Shown here piece after piece: positions 63,233 through 64,000 of a stretch of DNA of 64,000 nt (its first letter is position 1; the number at the start of each line of letters is the position of its first letter). This DNA comes from an uncultured Paracoccaceae bacterium. Lineage in GTDB: Bacteria; Pseudomonadota; Alphaproteobacteria; Rhodobacterales; Rhodobacteraceae. The notes beneath the pieces were generated by a model. It made no database searches. It worked only from the letters and a program-made list of their open reading frames with translations, and was not told the DNA's origin. The stretch spans positions 1 to 64,000 of the forward strand of contig CANLND010000004.1 in NCBI GenBank assembly GCA_947492585.1, read 5' to 3'. A program made the position numbers and the translations under genes.

Positions 63233-63249
63233 CCTCCGCTACCACCAAA
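63233..63249. repeat. attachment site, right border (attR core)
   Basis: CCTCCGCTACCACCAAA, identical to the end of the tRNA gene at 46598-46614. Beyond it the sequence returns to chromosomal DNA leading to tpa. Confidence 0.85.
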
Positions 63250-63720
63250 TTCACCAGAAATCTTCATAACAGTTAAGGCCATCGGCCTCCCTCGTCGCGT
63301 ACTACCCCTGCATCGCTGCGAATGCCAAAATTTTAGGCTCCAACTGCTGTTAAAGTTCTGATCTCTCTGAAACGTAAACACCTCCGCGCCACGCAATCCG
63401 CTCCCTTTTACGCTCAGCGATACCGTAAACGGCGGCACCGGAGCCCAGAGATGGTGCATCAGGCACGCAGCCAACGGAAATAGCGTAACAAATTGCCCGC
63501 TTCGCCTCCGTCAAACCCCTTATTTTTCTGAACCTGCGCGATTTCATCCAGCAACATCGCTCCTAATCGTCGCTTTTGACGATTCCTCAGAACTGGCCCT
63601 AATGCGCGCACAAAGCTGGCCCTATCCTTAGATCTATTAATGCGTTTTGACAGTTTTATGAAGCGGTACGGCGTAGGCACGTCGGTAGCCCAAAGAATCT
63701 CTCTCGCGAAAGGACCTGTC
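63250..63720. other. upstream region of tpa beyond the element
   Basis: About 470 bases without a convincing gene; frames here are short and not protein-like. The last 130 bases hold TauR-like boxes (63593-63625) and the start region of tpa. A regulator gene such as tauR, often beside tpa, is not present. Confidence 0.45.
63593..63625 (+). promoter_or_regulatory. TauR-like direct repeats upstream of tpa
   Basis: CTGGCCCTAA (63593-63602) and CTGGCCCTAT (63616-63625) are direct repeats 23 bp apart. They differ by one or two bases from CTGGACYTAA, the site reported for the MocR-type regulator TauR of Rhodobacter capsulatus at tpa, as I remember it. They lie about 100 bp before the tpa start, a fitting place for an activator. 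Confidence 0.55.
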
Positions 63721-64000
63721 ATGCAAGGCGCGTTCACAGAAAACGATCTCACCCACGTCGTCGAGGCCGATAAGGCCCACATGTGGCACCACCTGTTCCA
63801 GCACAAAGCGCTGGAAACCTCTGATCCCCGCATTATCGTTGAGGGCAAGGGGATGCGCGTTTGGGACCAAAACGGCAAGGAATACCTTGACGCTGTGTCC
63901 GGCGGCGTTTGGACCGTCAACGTTGGCTATGGCCGCGAAAGCATCGCCGAAGCCGTGCGCGATCAGCTGGTCAAGCTGTGCTACTTTGCCAACACTGCAG
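63721..64000 (+). CDS. tpa: taurine--pyruvate aminotransferase (partial, 5' end)
   Basis: The first 93 residues of a class III aminotransferase, starting MQGAFTENDLTHVVEADKAH; the rest lies past the window. GKGMRVWDQNGKEYLDAVSGGVWTVNVGYGRESIAEAVRDQL is typical of the omega-aminotransferase N-terminus. The detailed match to Tpa, as I recall it, together with the TauR-like boxes supports taurine degradation (taurine plus pyruvate to sulfoacetaldehyde plus alanine). AAAGGA lies 6 bases before the ATG. The catalytic lysine region is not in view, so substrate is inferred. Confidence 0.8.
   Translation, partial: MQGAFTENDLTHVVEADKAHMWHHLFQHKALETSDPRIIVEGKGMRVWDQNGKEYLDAVSGGVWTVNVGYGRESIAEAVRDQLVKLCYFANTA

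Larger units (their letters stand above)
46598..63249. mobile_element. integrated mobilizable element in tRNA-Met (about 16.7 kb)
   Basis: Bounded by perfect 17-bp repeats of the tRNA 3' end. It contains a serine recombinase next to the left border, two small unknown genes, a primase-like replication protein, a KfrA-like protein, a MOBQ relaxase, a MobC-like protein and a candidate oriT. It has no type IV secretion genes, so it should need a helper (integrative mobilizable element). Cargo: a methyltransferase-helicase-GIY-YIG operon, broken small genes, IS remnants and an RTX gene. The housekeeping genes on both sides (trpS and tpa) belong to the chromosome. Confidence 0.82.

Noticed and set aside
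63459-63920. Minus-strand frame of 153 codons overlapping the start of tpa
   Set aside because: tpa is clearly recognised on the plus strand; the reverse frame is a shadow.

Overview
The window is chromosomal DNA from an alphaproteobacterium, almost certainly a member of the Roseobacter group (Rhodobacteraceae). The evidence is the GC-rich coding sequence, a FnrL-type box at nsrR, an RpoH2-type sigma factor, the membrane-tethered MoeB/ThiF protein usual in this family, and a taurine-pyruvate aminotransferase gene with TauR-like boxes. I cannot name the genus from sequence alone.

Layout. Bases 1-476 hold the promoter and boxA leader of an rRNA operon that runs leftwards out of the window. Bases 477-4887 carry a TesA-like esterase divergent from a YbbA/YbbP-type ABC exporter, then a convergent nsrR. 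Bases 5361-7551 carry an RTX-repeat protein and a frameshifted tandem relative. Bases 7621-19844 are housekeeping and accessory genes: gltX, a DUF1801 protein, a Tat-exported metallo-beta-lactamase-fold hydrolase, nadE, a MORN-repeat protein, a flavin-binding protein divergent from a MocR-type regulator, leuA with a leucine-rich leader peptide, rlmJ, and a lysozyme-like exported protein. Bases 20071-25723 are the cell-shape operon mreB-mreC-mreD-mrdA-rodA. Bases 25786-46340 hold ghrA, an M3 peptidase, a membrane-tethered MoeB-like protein with dut and coaBC, rpoH2, cobU plus a histidine phosphatase, a GST, comM, gshB-yraN-rsmI divergent from an LpoA-like lipoprotein, glnD-murJ, a catalytically dead rhomboid, and trpS.

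From 46598 to 63249 an integrated mobilizable element of about 16.7 kb sits in the 3' end of a CAU-anticodon tRNA gene. A perfect 17-bp repeat of the tRNA end marks both borders. The element carries a large serine recombinase whose C-terminus is encoded by the antisense strand of the tRNA, a primase-like replication protein, a KfrA-like DNA-binding protein, a MobA/MobL relaxase, a small MobC-like protein and a plausible MOBQ-type oriT. Its main cargo is a tight three-gene operon: an MmeI-like adenine methyltransferase, an SF2 helicase and a GIY-YIG nuclease. This looks like a restriction or anti-phage module that does not match the gene sets of DISARM, BREX or classical Type I/III systems as I know them. 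Broken genes, IS5-like and IS3-like transposase remnants, a 51-bp direct repeat and a second RTX protein fill the right end. Beyond the right border lies the start of tpa.

The likely highlights are the methyltransferase-helicase-GIY-YIG module and the serine-integrase element that carries it.
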